The translations under genes were made by a program, and so were the position numbers. From the NCBI RefSeq assembly GCF_014695975.1, contig NZ_JACJPI010000084.1, positions 124,001 through 188,000 on the forward strand: 64,000 nucleotides of DNA. The letters run 5' to 3'. The notes under the pieces are model-generated. The model worked only from the letters and a program-made list of their open reading frames with translations. It did not search any database and was not told the origin of the DNA. Origin of the DNA: Leptolyngbya sp. FACHB-321. GTDB lineage: Bacteria; Cyanobacteriota; Cyanobacteriia; Leptolyngbyales; Leptolyngbyaceae. Below are positions 18,683 to 28,121 of this stretch, one piece after another (the first letter of the stretch is position 1; each line of letters begins with the position of its first letter).

Positions 18683-19264
18683 TCAAGCGGTTTCAATGTC
18701 TTGATAAGCGCGTTGGCAGCGATCGAACTCATCGGCTGAGATCTCGGCGTTGTCAAAGCAAAGTTGCTCGTGGGTGCGGATCAGCACCCGGTAAGGGGCG
18801 GAACGGGGTAACGTTTGGATAATTTGCAGGTATTCGCCGTTGGTGCGGCTGGGTTCGTGGGGAATGGGTTCGGTGTCATTTAAGCGTTGAAGTGCAGCCA
18901 TATAGAGGGCACGGCTCGCTTCGCGGTAGTCACCTTGCTGGGCAAAGGTACGCGATCGCCGGAGCCATTCTGCCACCGTCAACGGGCGATCAGTGCGATC
19001 GGGTTGAACAACCTGCCCCTGTTGTGACGGCACCAGGGCACTAAGGTAGGGACGCAAGAACGTGTAAAGCTGCCAGCTTAACCAGCCCAGCATTGCCCCT
19101 GCAATCACCCAAAACAACAGCCGCAGCAACCACTCTGGCAAAATTTCATTAGGCAAACGGGCGCGATCGACAGGTGCAAACAGCCGCTCTAACCACTCAC
19201 TCACCCGCTGCTGCATCAGCCGCAACTGCCATCCAATGCTGGTTTTCTCGAAGGAGCCTGCCAT
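18683..19264 (-). CDS. DUF4129 domain-containing protein
   Basis: TM LLRLLFWVIAGAMLGWLSWQLY then AEWLRRSRTFAQQGDYREASRALYMAALQRLNDTEPIPHEPSRTNGEYLQII. Confidence 0.8.
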   Translation of the reverse strand: MAGSFEKTSIGWQLRLMQQRVSEWLERLFAPVDRARLPNEILPEWLLRLLFWVIAGAMLGWLSWQLYTFLRPYLSALVPSQQGQVVQPDRTDRPLTVAEWLRRSRTFAQQGDYREASRALYMAALQRLNDTEPIPHEPSRTNGEYLQIIQTLPRSAPYRVLIRTHEQLCFDNAEISADEFDRCQRAYQDIETA

Positions 19265-19312
19265 CGGTTCACCTTAATCGCGATCGAGTCTTTGCGTTCA
19301 GACTTTAATACT

Positions 19313-19354
19313 TGCCTCCTGCCTTCTACCTTTTGCCTCCTGCCTTCTACCTTT
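19313..19354. repeat. 21-bp perfect tandem duplication (3 x heptamer) in spacer
   Basis: tgcctcctgccttctaccttt x2. Confidence 0.9.
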
Positions 19355-19369
19355 TGCTTTTACCTGCCC

Positions 19370-20719
19370 CTAATCCACCCCCTCTATCTCTGGCATCTCC
19401 ACCAGAATGACACGCACACGCTGACCATCTTCAAGCACAGTAAGCTGCACGTTGTCAATTTGAAGACTATCGTTGGCTTCGGGTGGACGCTGCAACTCTT
19501 CAAGAAACAAGCCTGCTAGGGTTGCCGCTTCATCGCGCGGCAACTGAAGATTCAACTCGTTATTGACGGTCGCGATGCTAGCACGAATTTTGAAGATGCC
19601 TTCATGTTCACTAAGCTGACGAAATTCGCGTTCTTCTTCTGCATCATATTCGTCGCGAATTTCACCAACAATTTCTTCTAAAACGTCCTCTAGTGTTATT
19701 AATCCGGCTGTACCGCCAAACTCATCCTGCACAACGACCAGATGTAGCCGATTTTGCTTCATCTCTGCCAGAAGATCGGTTGCAAGCTTTGTTTCAGGAA
19801 CGTAGTGGACAGGGCGAAGCAACTCTTGGATGCCCGGAGCGTCTTCTGCGCTAACGGGAAAGGGGCGAATGAGATCTTTAACGTGCAGTATGCCTACGAT
19901 ATTGTCCAGGTCATCCTCGCAAACGGGCAGGCGAGTATGAGCATTCTCAGACACAATCTGGCAAGCATCTTGCAAGGATGTAGTGGTTTTAAGGTATTGA
20001 ATCTGCACTCGGGGCACCATGATTGCCCGTGCCGTGATGTGGCTGAGTTCGACAGCACCATGAATGATGCGTCGTTCTTGTTCGCCAACTGAGCCACCTG
20101 CAAGCCCAGCATCAACCATCGCTTTAATTTCTTCTGTGCTGATGGCTTCTTCTTCTTCGTTCGCTGCGTTGCCTGCCAGATCCAAAATCAAGTTGGTGGT
20201 TAGGCTCACAAGCTTAACCACAGGAGCGGTTAGCTTTTGCAGCAGACGCAGCGGACGAATGCAAACCAGCGCAAAGGACTCAGCATGACGGATTGCTAGC
20301 TTTTTAGGTACCAGCTCGCCGAAGATGAGACTAACAAGGGCGATCGCAACCGTCACCCCTACTAGCGCCACTTTTTCGGCTGTCGCTTCGGGGATAAATG
20401 GACTCAGCACCTTTGTCAGTGGTGTTGCCAAATTTTCAGCCGCGAAAGCACCGTTAAGGAAGCCCGTGAGGGTAATCACCAGTTGAATCGTCGCTAAAAA
20501 GCGGGTGCTGTCTGCCGTAGTTGCCAGCACCAGACGGGCACGACGGCTACCCTGATCAGCCAGGAGCTGTAGCCTCACATCACTCGCTGAGACAAGAGCG
20601 ATCTCTGCGGCGGCAAAAAAGGCATTGATGGCAATCAGCACAAGGTTGATGCCAATCAAAAGCGGAATATTGGTCGCTGTGTTCATGTTGCAGGTTGGCG
20701 AGCGGATGTCCAGACTCAA
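19370..20719 (-). CDS. CNNM/DUF21-CBS transporter-associated (hemolysin C-like) membrane protein
   Basis: DUF21 TM region (NAFFAAAEIALVSA), CBS pair (IMVPRVQIQYLKTT...VVVQDEFGGTAGLITLEDVLEEIVGEIRDEYD), CorC_HlyC C-terminus. Start may be internal (MNTATNIPLL). Confidence 0.93.
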   Translation of the reverse strand: MSLDIRSPTCNMNTATNIPLLIGINLVLIAINAFFAAAEIALVSASDVRLQLLADQGSRRARLVLATTADSTRFLATIQLVITLTGFLNGAFAAENLATPLTKVLSPFIPEATAEKVALVGVTVAIALVSLIFGELVPKKLAIRHAESFALVCIRPLRLLQKLTAPVVKLVSLTTNLILDLAGNAANEEEEAISTEEIKAMVDAGLAGGSVGEQERRIIHGAVELSHITARAIMVPRVQIQYLKTTTSLQDACQIVSENAHTRLPVCEDDLDNIVGILHVKDLIRPFPVSAEDAPGIQELLRPVHYVPETKLATDLLAEMKQNRLHLVVVQDEFGGTAGLITLEDVLEEIVGEIRDEYDAEEEREFRQLSEHEGIFKIRASIATVNNELNLQLPRDEAATLAGLFLEELQRPPEANDSLQIDNVQLTVLEDGQRVRVILVEMPEIEGVD

Positions 20720-20917
20720 AAAGACACATCCAACGATCGAGCCAATAAATCATAAAAAAGAACTCTCCAAAGTTTAGCGCCTATCTTGTGACCTTTCTTA
20801 AAGGGATTCCTACAGAGGGGCTAAGGCACCGTCTATACCTGCTCTAGCTAAGCAGCTTTCGCACGCGCGAAGCATCCGTTCGCCTGTGGTACAAATGAAT
20901 TGTTTAAGGGAGAAAAT

Positions 20918-21342
20918 ATGCATCCAAGACTTAATCTTGTAACGTTGGGAGTGCATGACCTGTCGCGATCGCTCCAGTTTTACCGCGATGGCTTGGGCTG
21001 GAAACCTTCTAGCGCTAGTCAAGCAGAAATTGCCTTTTTTCAGCTTGGTGGACTGGTGCTAGCGCTGTATCCAAGAACAAAGCTAGCAGAGGATATAACG
21101 ATTGATGCCGTAGGAACAGGCTTTCCGGGGATCACGCTAGCATACAACGGCAAAAGTCGGGCAGAGGTCGATGAAGTGCTACAGCTCGTTAAACAGTTAG
21201 GTGCAAGGGTTGTGAAACCGGCGCAAGATGTTTTTGGGGCGGCTATAGCGGTTATTTTGCTGATCCAGATGGGCACCTTTGGGAAGTTGCCTGGAACCCC
21301 TTTTTCAAGTTCGATGCGGCTGATCAGCTCATTTTGCCTTGA
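20918..21342 (+). pseudogene. VOC/glyoxalase family protein with a +1/-1 frameshift
   Basis: MHPRLNLVTLGVHDLSRSLQFYRDGLGWKPSS...VVKPAQDVF, then the other frame reads WGGYSGYFADPDGHLWEVAWNPFFKFDAADQLILP*. Break at tttttgggg (21231-21239). Confidence 0.85.
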
Positions 21343-21358
21343 TACAAGAGAGTTGTTT

Positions 21359-22048
21359 CTAGCGTGGGTTTGTTCCAAAGATCGCGGTAGTGGCACGTTG
21401 CAGTCTGTTCAAGCTTTTGAGAGAGCCGTACACTAAGCGGGCTGCCGCGATCGGCTGCTTCACCATACCCCACGCTAACGGTAGCGGTTGCAGGGCACCA
21501 TCCTGGTCGATCGCGTTAGCAAGATTAGGCAGATCATGCTGTGCGTTATCACTAACGACACGCAGCATGGCAACCGTTGCACCCAGTTGGTAGAGGCTAT
21601 CGAGTGCAGCAAAGCCCTCCATATCAACTACATCTGCTGCGTAGTCTTGGGCTAACTGGTGTTTTTCTTGGGCAGACGAAACCAGGCGATCGCTCGTCAA
21701 GGCTCTAACCAATGCTGGCGTTGTCAGTTTTGTGTGCAGCCAGTCTGTAAGAGCCGTATCACAGGGCAGCACGGAGGCAGGATGTGTGCGATCAACGCAT
21801 TCTCGGTACAGCACTACGTCGGCGATCGCGTAGCGCGGTATAAGCCCACCACACAACCCCATCACCAAAAGCTTCTGTCCAGCAACAATGCGCCCCACTT
21901 TCTGCTGAGCGTGCAAGTACTGACGCAAGGGTGCTGACCCGATCGGGATGGGCAAAACAATTCCTGCTGCTGCCCGACCAATGCCCCGACAGACGGCTTG
22001 ATATTCTGCCCCTTGCGGCACCAAAATTAGATCAATACGCTGACCCAT
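21359..22048 (-). CDS. Nucleoside phosphorylase superfamily protein (candidate hopanoid-associated HpnG)
   Basis: From ATG 22048: MGQRIDLILVPQGAEYQAVCRGIGRA...GQKLLVMGLCGGLIPRYAIADVVLY...AADVVDMEGFAALDSLYQLGATVAMLRVVSDNA. ORF-track start at 22189 runs into heptamer spacer. Confidence 0.75.
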   Translation of the reverse strand: MGQRIDLILVPQGAEYQAVCRGIGRAAAGIVLPIPIGSAPLRQYLHAQQKVGRIVAGQKLLVMGLCGGLIPRYAIADVVLYRECVDRTHPASVLPCDTALTDWLHTKLTTPALVRALTSDRLVSSAQEKHQLAQDYAADVVDMEGFAALDSLYQLGATVAMLRVVSDNAQHDLPNLANAIDQDGALQPLPLAWGMVKQPIAAARLVYGSLKSLNRLQRATTAIFGTNPR

Positions 22049-22241
22049 GCACCATCCGCCAAAATTGCTGTGCCCTGATACTACAGCAAGTTGAAGACTC
22101 TCCTCTCCTGCCGCCCTTGTCCTTCTACCTTCTGCCTTCTGCCTTTCGCTCTGCAATGATTCTCCAACGCTGTAGGATTGGCACCGCATGATTGTTGTGT
22201 TACTTGTTAAGGGTTAGTACCAAGGGATCAGGGTTATTGAT

Positions 22242-24611
22242 ATGACGAGGTTGCGTAAGCAAGAGACTTCAATCGTCTCCCTGACAATACTATTTACACT
22301 GTCTTTTGCTGCAAGTGTAGCTGGTGGCGTTGTCGCATCCAAGGCGACGGCTGCTAGACCGCTAGCAGGGATGTTGATGATCAATCCTATCCTGGGTCAG
22401 ACGGCTAGTACGATCGCCTTTCCGCTGCCAACAAACGTACCTGTAGGCACCTCAATTCGCATTGGTGGTTCCAGCGGTATGGGGACGATCAACCAGGCGC
22501 TGAAACAACGCTTTGAGCAACGATTCGTTGGTACGAAGGTTGAACTGAACACCCAGGGCACAGGTCCAGCGATCAAAGACTTGATGGATAACAATGCTGA
22601 CTTGGCGGCGATCGGTCGTACGCTCATGCCGCAAGAAAAGGCGCAAGGGCTGGTAGCGGTGCCAGTCTCACGGCATAAAATCGCCATCATTGTGGGTGCC
22701 GAAAATCCGTTTAAAGGTGGGCTGACGTTTGAGCAGTTCGCCAAAATCTTTCGAGGTGAGATTAAAGACTGGGCACAAGTAGGGGGTGAACCGGGTCCCA
22801 TTCGGTTTATCGATCGCCCCGGTAGCAGCGACACTCGCCAAGCCTTTCGCAACTATCCAGTTTTTAAGCAGGCACCCTTTGTTACAGGAAAAACTGCCCA
22901 ACAGCTTGGACAAGATAGTACTAGCCAGGTAGTAGAGGCACTTAAAGTAAGTGGTATTGGCTACGCGATCGCTGACCAACTGAAAGACTACAGCAATGTA
23001 CGAATCGTCCCGATTAACAACACGCTGCCGAGCAACCCCAAATATCCCTTTTCCCAACCGTTGATTTACGTTTATAAAGGACCGCAGCCAAATCTCCCAG
23101 CGCAAGCGTTCTTGGGTTACGCCGCTGCACCTGTGAGTCGTCAAACGATTGAAACGGCGCGGAAAGAAGCAACAGCAAGCGCCACGAACCCGGACGTTAC
23201 ATCCCCTAGCCCGCAAGAAACGATTCCGAGTCCTCAGCCGGTGTCATCGGATGTGCCCGTGCCGTCAACGGTAGCACAAGCCCCCAGTGTGAACGGAGAC
23301 ACTGACGCACCAACAAAGTCGTGGCTCTGGTTACTGGCGCTACCACTCTTAGGCAGCTTTGTTTGGTGGGTACTGAAAAATCGTGATGCTGAGTCTGAGC
23401 TAGCAGAACCAGAGCTGGAGGAAGACATTGAAGAGGGCTTTATTCCTCCTACAGTTAACCCTATGCCGACCGGGGAGCCACTAACGGAAGCGTCAATCGT
23501 ACCTATTGCTGATGTTGCTGCGCCACTGCTCGGAGCCATTCAACCACTGAGCAGCAGTCGTTTAATTCTGGTGCCCCGCGACTGCAAGAATGCGTATGCC
23601 TACTGGGAAATCCCTGCTGAGGCACAAGCGTCGCTACAGCAGCAAGGTGCCCAGAGGTTGGTCATACGGCTCTACGACGTAACGGGCATTGACATTAGGC
23701 GACAACCGCCAGAAAGTCTTCAGGAGTTTGAGTGTGAGGCTCAGGCACAAGATCGACATCTCCCGATTCGGACGGACGATCGAACGTATCTTACCGAGCT
23801 TGGCTACATTGCGGCTGAGGGACGCTGGCTCCAGGTTGCTCGATCGGAGCCTGTACACGTACCTGCTTGCCCTGTGGCACAAAAGGCGATCGCGCCGGAT
23901 GCCGCAAGCGACGAGATACCAAGTGACAGTGTAGTGTTGGCAGATGGAACACTCTCAACAGAGGGTGCTGCGTCTCCGGTCATTGCTGTCGATCGCAGTG
24001 GATTGTATGCTACTGCTGACGACAACCAGCTTGTGCAGGAACCCTATGCTACTAGCACTGCCTTGCAAACAGGTGAGATAGCACGAGCAAGCGCCTGGTA
24101 TGACGAGTCTGAGGATGCTGCCTCGTTGACCGCTGACACGATAGCAAAGGGTGAAGTGATGGATGGGATGGTGTGGCATCGATCGCTAGAAGCCATCGCC
24201 TCGGAAACGCCAAACATTTCGGAAACACCAGAACCAGTCTTCGCAGCAAGCGCTCTTGCCGAGCGAACGATTGCCGACAGCTCTCAGCCGACGAGCCAAA
24301 GTCAGCTTATGCTCATTCCTCGCGCTGACCAAGCTTTATACGTATATTGGGAAGCAGATCAAGCCGAAAAAGATGCGCTAAAGCAACAGGGTGGGCAGCA
24401 GATGGTGCTACGAGTGTATGCCGCCACTGGTACAGGCAATGCTTTCCCTCAAAGCGTGCAACAGTACTTTTGTAATGACTGGGATCAGGATCAACATGTC
24501 TCAGTGCCCGTTAGCAACCTGGAATACATTGCTGAACTAGGCTACATGGCGCTAGATGGACGCTTTCTTATGCTGGCGCGATCAACACCGACCTGGGTTC
24601 CTGGTGCGTAG
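22242..24611 (+). CDS. Phosphate-binding-like periplasmic domain + TM + two DUF4912 domains
   Basis: N-term GTSIRIGGSSGMGTINQALKQRFEQRF...IAIIVGAENPFKGGLTFEQFAKIFRGEIKDWAQVGG (PstS-like); TM SWLWLLALPLLGSFVWWVLK; repeats SSRLILVPRDCKNAYAYWEIP... and SQSQLMLIPRADQALYVYWEAD.... Confidence 0.82.
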   Translation: MTRLRKQETSIVSLTILFTLSFAASVAGGVVASKATAARPLAGMLMINPILGQTASTIAFPLPTNVPVGTSIRIGGSSGMGTINQALKQRFEQRFVGTKVELNTQGTGPAIKDLMDNNADLAAIGRTLMPQEKAQGLVAVPVSRHKIAIIVGAENPFKGGLTFEQFAKIFRGEIKDWAQVGGEPGPIRFIDRPGSSDTRQAFRNYPVFKQAPFVTGKTAQQLGQDSTSQVVEALKVSGIGYAIADQLKDYSNVRIVPINNTLPSNPKYPFSQPLIYVYKGPQPNLPAQAFLGYAAAPVSRQTIETARKEATASATNPDVTSPSPQETIPSPQPVSSDVPVPSTVAQAPSVNGDTDAPTKSWLWLLALPLLGSFVWWVLKNRDAESELAEPELEEDIEEGFIPPTVNPMPTGEPLTEASIVPIADVAAPLLGAIQPLSSSRLILVPRDCKNAYAYWEIPAEAQASLQQQGAQRLVIRLYDVTGIDIRRQPPESLQEFECEAQAQDRHLPIRTDDRTYLTELGYIAAEGRWLQVARSEPVHVPACPVAQKAIAPDAASDEIPSDSVVLADGTLSTEGAASPVIAVDRSGLYATADDNQLVQEPYATSTALQTGEIARASAWYDESEDAASLTADTIAKGEVMDGMVWHRSLEAIASETPNISETPEPVFAASALAERTIADSSQPTSQSQLMLIPRADQALYVYWEADQAEKDALKQQGGQQMVLRVYAATGTGNAFPQSVQQYFCNDWDQDQHVSVPVSNLEYIAELGYMALDGRFLMLARSTPTWVPGA

Positions 24612-24731
24612 GGAGTTTGTGGGCGATCGCTGGGACAATGGGGTTGAGACGTTAGCGCTATGCCAGCTTACGCTCGATCGTTTCAACGCCGTCGGTCATT
24701 GCTTTATCTAGCGTCAGCAAGGTATACAGTT

Positions 24732-25253
24732 ATGGGACTTTTTTTCGACATCCTTAGCGCCATTAATCATCCCAACCAGCAAGGCAGCGTCGAACAACTG
24801 AATATCATTGTAAGTGAGGCGCAACAGCTAGGCAGCAGCCACGGGTTCGATGATGCCATGCTCCAAACGCTGCTCTCGGTAGTAGGCGGTTTCTTGCAAA
24901 CAGTCTTTCGGCAGTCTGCTGTGATCGGTAGTGTGGCTAGTGATGCGCTAGTTAGTCAGACAGTCAGCACATCCCATTACGATGCTGCCTCGCTGCCAGC
25001 ATTTCTTACACCAGAGCGTCAGCAGCAGTTGCTTCAGGCTCTTGCCCAACGTACTGGCTTAAGTAACACGACGCTGCAAGCCGCACTGCCTGGTCTGGTT
25101 AAAGTGGCATTAGGGTTTCTCAATTTGGGAACGGGCACCTTCCGCACATCAGGAGCAAACCCTGTCCTGAAGTCATTTTTAATGACCGATCACAATGAGA
25201 ATATTGATTTAGGGGAGGTCTTTAAATTTTCTAATCGCTTGCTGCATCCTTGA
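24732..25253 (+). CDS. DUF937-like small protein
   Basis: MGLFFDILSAINHPNQQGSVEQLNIIVSEAQQLGSSHGFDDAMLQTLLSVVGGFLQTVFRQ...; family assignment by resemblance only. Confidence 0.6.
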   Translation: MGLFFDILSAINHPNQQGSVEQLNIIVSEAQQLGSSHGFDDAMLQTLLSVVGGFLQTVFRQSAVIGSVASDALVSQTVSTSHYDAASLPAFLTPERQQQLLQALAQRTGLSNTTLQAALPGLVKVALGFLNLGTGTFRTSGANPVLKSFLMTDHNENIDLGEVFKFSNRLLHP

Positions 25254-25355
25254 CAAAACCAGCAGTCGCCTAGGCGCTGTAATCGGTAGCCTAAAACGGT
25301 AGGATGACTAGTAGCAACTGAAGTACCTGTAAGTTGAGGGGTGGATCGTCCTGCC

Positions 25356-28076
25356 ATGTCTTTGCGAGAGCGTTTTAATATTTCTAGGCTAGCAATTCAG
25401 TATCCCTGGCTGACGCTAGGCTTCTGGATTGCCGTCTGTGTAGCAGGGTTGCTGGCTTTTAGCTCCCTCAAGTACGCCTTGTTTCCAGACGTTACCTTTC
25501 CGGTAGTAGTGGTTAATGCAACAGCTAGCATCCCTACAGCTCAGGAGACCGAAGCCCGACTTACGCAACCGATTGAGGAGACACTACAGCCCCTCGAAGC
25601 ACAGGGATTAAATTCCGTGCGATCGTCTACCTATCCAGGACGATCGATTGTCAGCCTTTCCTTTGCGGTGGGCACCGATCTTGACGAATCGGTGGCGCGG
25701 GTTGAGACGGAGCTTAAAAAACTCAAATTACCTGACAACAGCACTTACAAGATTACTCCGGTCAACCTGAATGAGTCAGCCGTTGTCAGCTACGCGATCG
25801 AAAATCCCAAACAAACCTTGGCGCAGTTGACCACACTAGCACAGGAGCGTATTCTCCCCACGATTGCTCAGGTGCCGGGTGTCTTAAAGGTCAACTTGCT
25901 GGGCGTTCCGGCTGGAGCCACAGTCACTACACCCACTGCTAAACCAAATGTGGCAGAACAAGCCGTATTGAATGCAGGTTCATCGGCGGTGCGCTTTGGT
26001 GGTCGCGATGCGCTAGCGCTTGAAGTGGTGAAGCGTGGCGATGCGAATACGCTGGATGTGGTTAAAGCAGTGGACAATGCTGTTGTCCAGTTGCGATCGC
26101 AGCTACCAGAGGTGCAGGTCAATCTAGCTGCGACCCAGGCAGAGTATATTCGTGAGGCAACTGATTCGACCGTCGAGGCGCTAGGGCTAGCGATCATCCT
26201 CTCCGTTATTGTCATCTTTCCCTTTTTGTGGGATTGGAAAGCCACGTTGATTTCGGCACTGGCGATTCCGACTTCGCTCTTTGGCACTTTCATTGTGATG
26301 GCGCTCTTTGGCTTCAACCTGGAGACGATCACCTTGCTAGCGCTAGCACTTGTTGTCGGGATCATTGTGGATGACGCGATCGTCGATGTTGAAAACATTG
26401 CCCGTCACCTGGATGAAGGTGGCAAATCACCCCGGCAAGCGGCGATCGAAGCTACGGATGAAATTGGCTTGACGGTGGCAGCTGCTACCCTGACGATCGC
26501 GGCAGTCTTCCTACCTGTCGCTTTTATGCGGGGCGTAGTCGGGCAGTTCTTTCAACCCTTTGGCGTTACCGTCTCAGCGGCAGTGCTGATTTCGCTGCTG
26601 GTTGCCCGCACCCTCTCGCCACTGCTGGCGGTCTACTGGTTGCGACCACGACCCCAAAAACCATCGGAGCAGGGTTTGTCAGGGTTTGTCAACGCCTACC
26701 GCAAGCTGTTGCAATGGTCGTTGAGGCATCGAGCCATTGTCATCGGCATTGCTCTGTTGAGCTTTGTTGCTGGTTTGGCACTTATTCCCATCATCCCCAA
26801 AGGGTTCATTCCTAAGCTCGATCGGGGTGAGTTCAACATTACCTACACGGCTCCTTTACCTGCGATCGCGCTTAATCAAGCTGCATTGGCTCAGGCGGCA
26901 CAGGCTCAAGCGGCTGGTGTGAAGCCAACCACGTTACCCCCTGGCGTAGACCCAGCCCTATTAGCAGCGGCACAGAAAGCACCCCCCATCAATCCACTTC
27001 AGGACTCTCTGGAAACAGCGAAAAAGCTAGAAGCCGTCGTGCTTCAGTCCCCTGAAGTCGAAAGTGTGTTTACAACGGTTGGCACTCGGCAGCAGCCCAA
27101 TAAAGGCACGCTTTACGTCAAGCTGCGAGAAGGGCATACCGTTTCAACCACAGCGCTGCAAGATCAGTTCCGGCAGCAGTTGCCTGTGCTTAAGAACGTC
27201 ACGACCAGCATCGAGGATATTCAATTTGTCGATACGGGTGGTGACAAACCGCTGCAAGTGGGGCTAATCGGTGATGATCCGCTGGTTCTCAGCCAGAGTG
27301 CTAAGACCATTAAAGAGCGGCTTGAAAAACTTCCTGGCTTTGCTGATGTGACAACCACTGGTGCTGCCAATACCGCAGATAGGATTGTTGAAATTGAGCG
27401 GCGCAATGCCCGTCGAGTAGCTTACGTCAGCGCCAATCTAGGAGAGAACATTGCGTTGGGTGATGCCACCGATCGCGCTGTGGCGATCGCCAACGAAGTT
27501 AAACCACCGTCCATATCACTCAATTTAGGCGGTGATTCAGCCAGGTTGGGCGAAATCTTCGGCAGTTTTGGCTTCACGCTGGGGCTAGCTGTGATTTGCG
27601 TACTGGCAGTCTTGGTGCTGCTGTTCCGCAGTTGGACTGATCCCCTTGCTATCATCTTCTCCCTACCGCTGTCGATCGTAGGTGCCTTGCTAGCTGCCCT
27701 CTTGACCCGCAGCGATTTTGGCATGATTTCCATCATCGGTATTATCTTTCTGCTGGGTTTGGTGAATAAAAGCGCCATTCTACTGGTGGACTATACTAAC
27801 CAGCTTCGTCGTAGCGGACTCTCCCGCTCTGAAGCCATCCTTACAGCCGCGCCTGTTCGCCTGCGTCCCATTCTTATGACGACCGCTGCAACCATTCTAG
27901 GGATGCTGCCGATCGCTCTTGGTTTAGGAGCGGGAGCCGAATTACGCGCACCGATGGCGATCGCCATCATCGGCGGACTGATTACCTCTACCCTTCTAAG
28001 CTTGATCGTCGTGCCCGTAGTCTACGCGCTACTCGATGACCTGAGGCTTCGGCTCAAGGGAAAGCGTGAGAATTAA
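25356..28076 (+). CDS. Efflux RND transporter permease subunit (AcrB/HAE1-like)
   Basis: FPDVTFPVVVVNATASIPTAQETEARLTQPIEETL, VVGIIVDDAIVDVENIARHLDEG, ...LGLVNKSAILLVDYTNQLRRSG, RPILMTTAATILGMLPIALGLGAGAELRAPMAIAIIGGL. Confidence 0.93.
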   Translation: MSLRERFNISRLAIQYPWLTLGFWIAVCVAGLLAFSSLKYALFPDVTFPVVVVNATASIPTAQETEARLTQPIEETLQPLEAQGLNSVRSSTYPGRSIVSLSFAVGTDLDESVARVETELKKLKLPDNSTYKITPVNLNESAVVSYAIENPKQTLAQLTTLAQERILPTIAQVPGVLKVNLLGVPAGATVTTPTAKPNVAEQAVLNAGSSAVRFGGRDALALEVVKRGDANTLDVVKAVDNAVVQLRSQLPEVQVNLAATQAEYIREATDSTVEALGLAIILSVIVIFPFLWDWKATLISALAIPTSLFGTFIVMALFGFNLETITLLALALVVGIIVDDAIVDVENIARHLDEGGKSPRQAAIEATDEIGLTVAAATLTIAAVFLPVAFMRGVVGQFFQPFGVTVSAAVLISLLVARTLSPLLAVYWLRPRPQKPSEQGLSGFVNAYRKLLQWSLRHRAIVIGIALLSFVAGLALIPIIPKGFIPKLDRGEFNITYTAPLPAIALNQAALAQAAQAQAAGVKPTTLPPGVDPALLAAAQKAPPINPLQDSLETAKKLEAVVLQSPEVESVFTTVGTRQQPNKGTLYVKLREGHTVSTTALQDQFRQQLPVLKNVTTSIEDIQFVDTGGDKPLQVGLIGDDPLVLSQSAKTIKERLEKLPGFADVTTTGAANTADRIVEIERRNARRVAYVSANLGENIALGDATDRAVAIANEVKPPSISLNLGGDSARLGEIFGSFGFTLGLAVICVLAVLVLLFRSWTDPLAIIFSLPLSIVGALLAALLTRSDFGMISIIGIIFLLGLVNKSAILLVDYTNQLRRSGLSRSEAILTAAPVRLRPILMTTAATILGMLPIALGLGAGAELRAPMAIAIIGGLITSTLLSLIVVPVVYALLDDLRLRLKGKREN

Positions 28077-28121
28077 AGAAATTCCCATGAGTCATACCAC
28101 CACAATTACAAGAACGACTTA

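Noticed and set aside
16223-19264. MoxR-DUF4350-DUF4129 block as a possible new system
   Set aside because: This arrangement is a common conserved cluster in bacteria; only the repeat insertion in the DUF4350 gene was kept as a finding.
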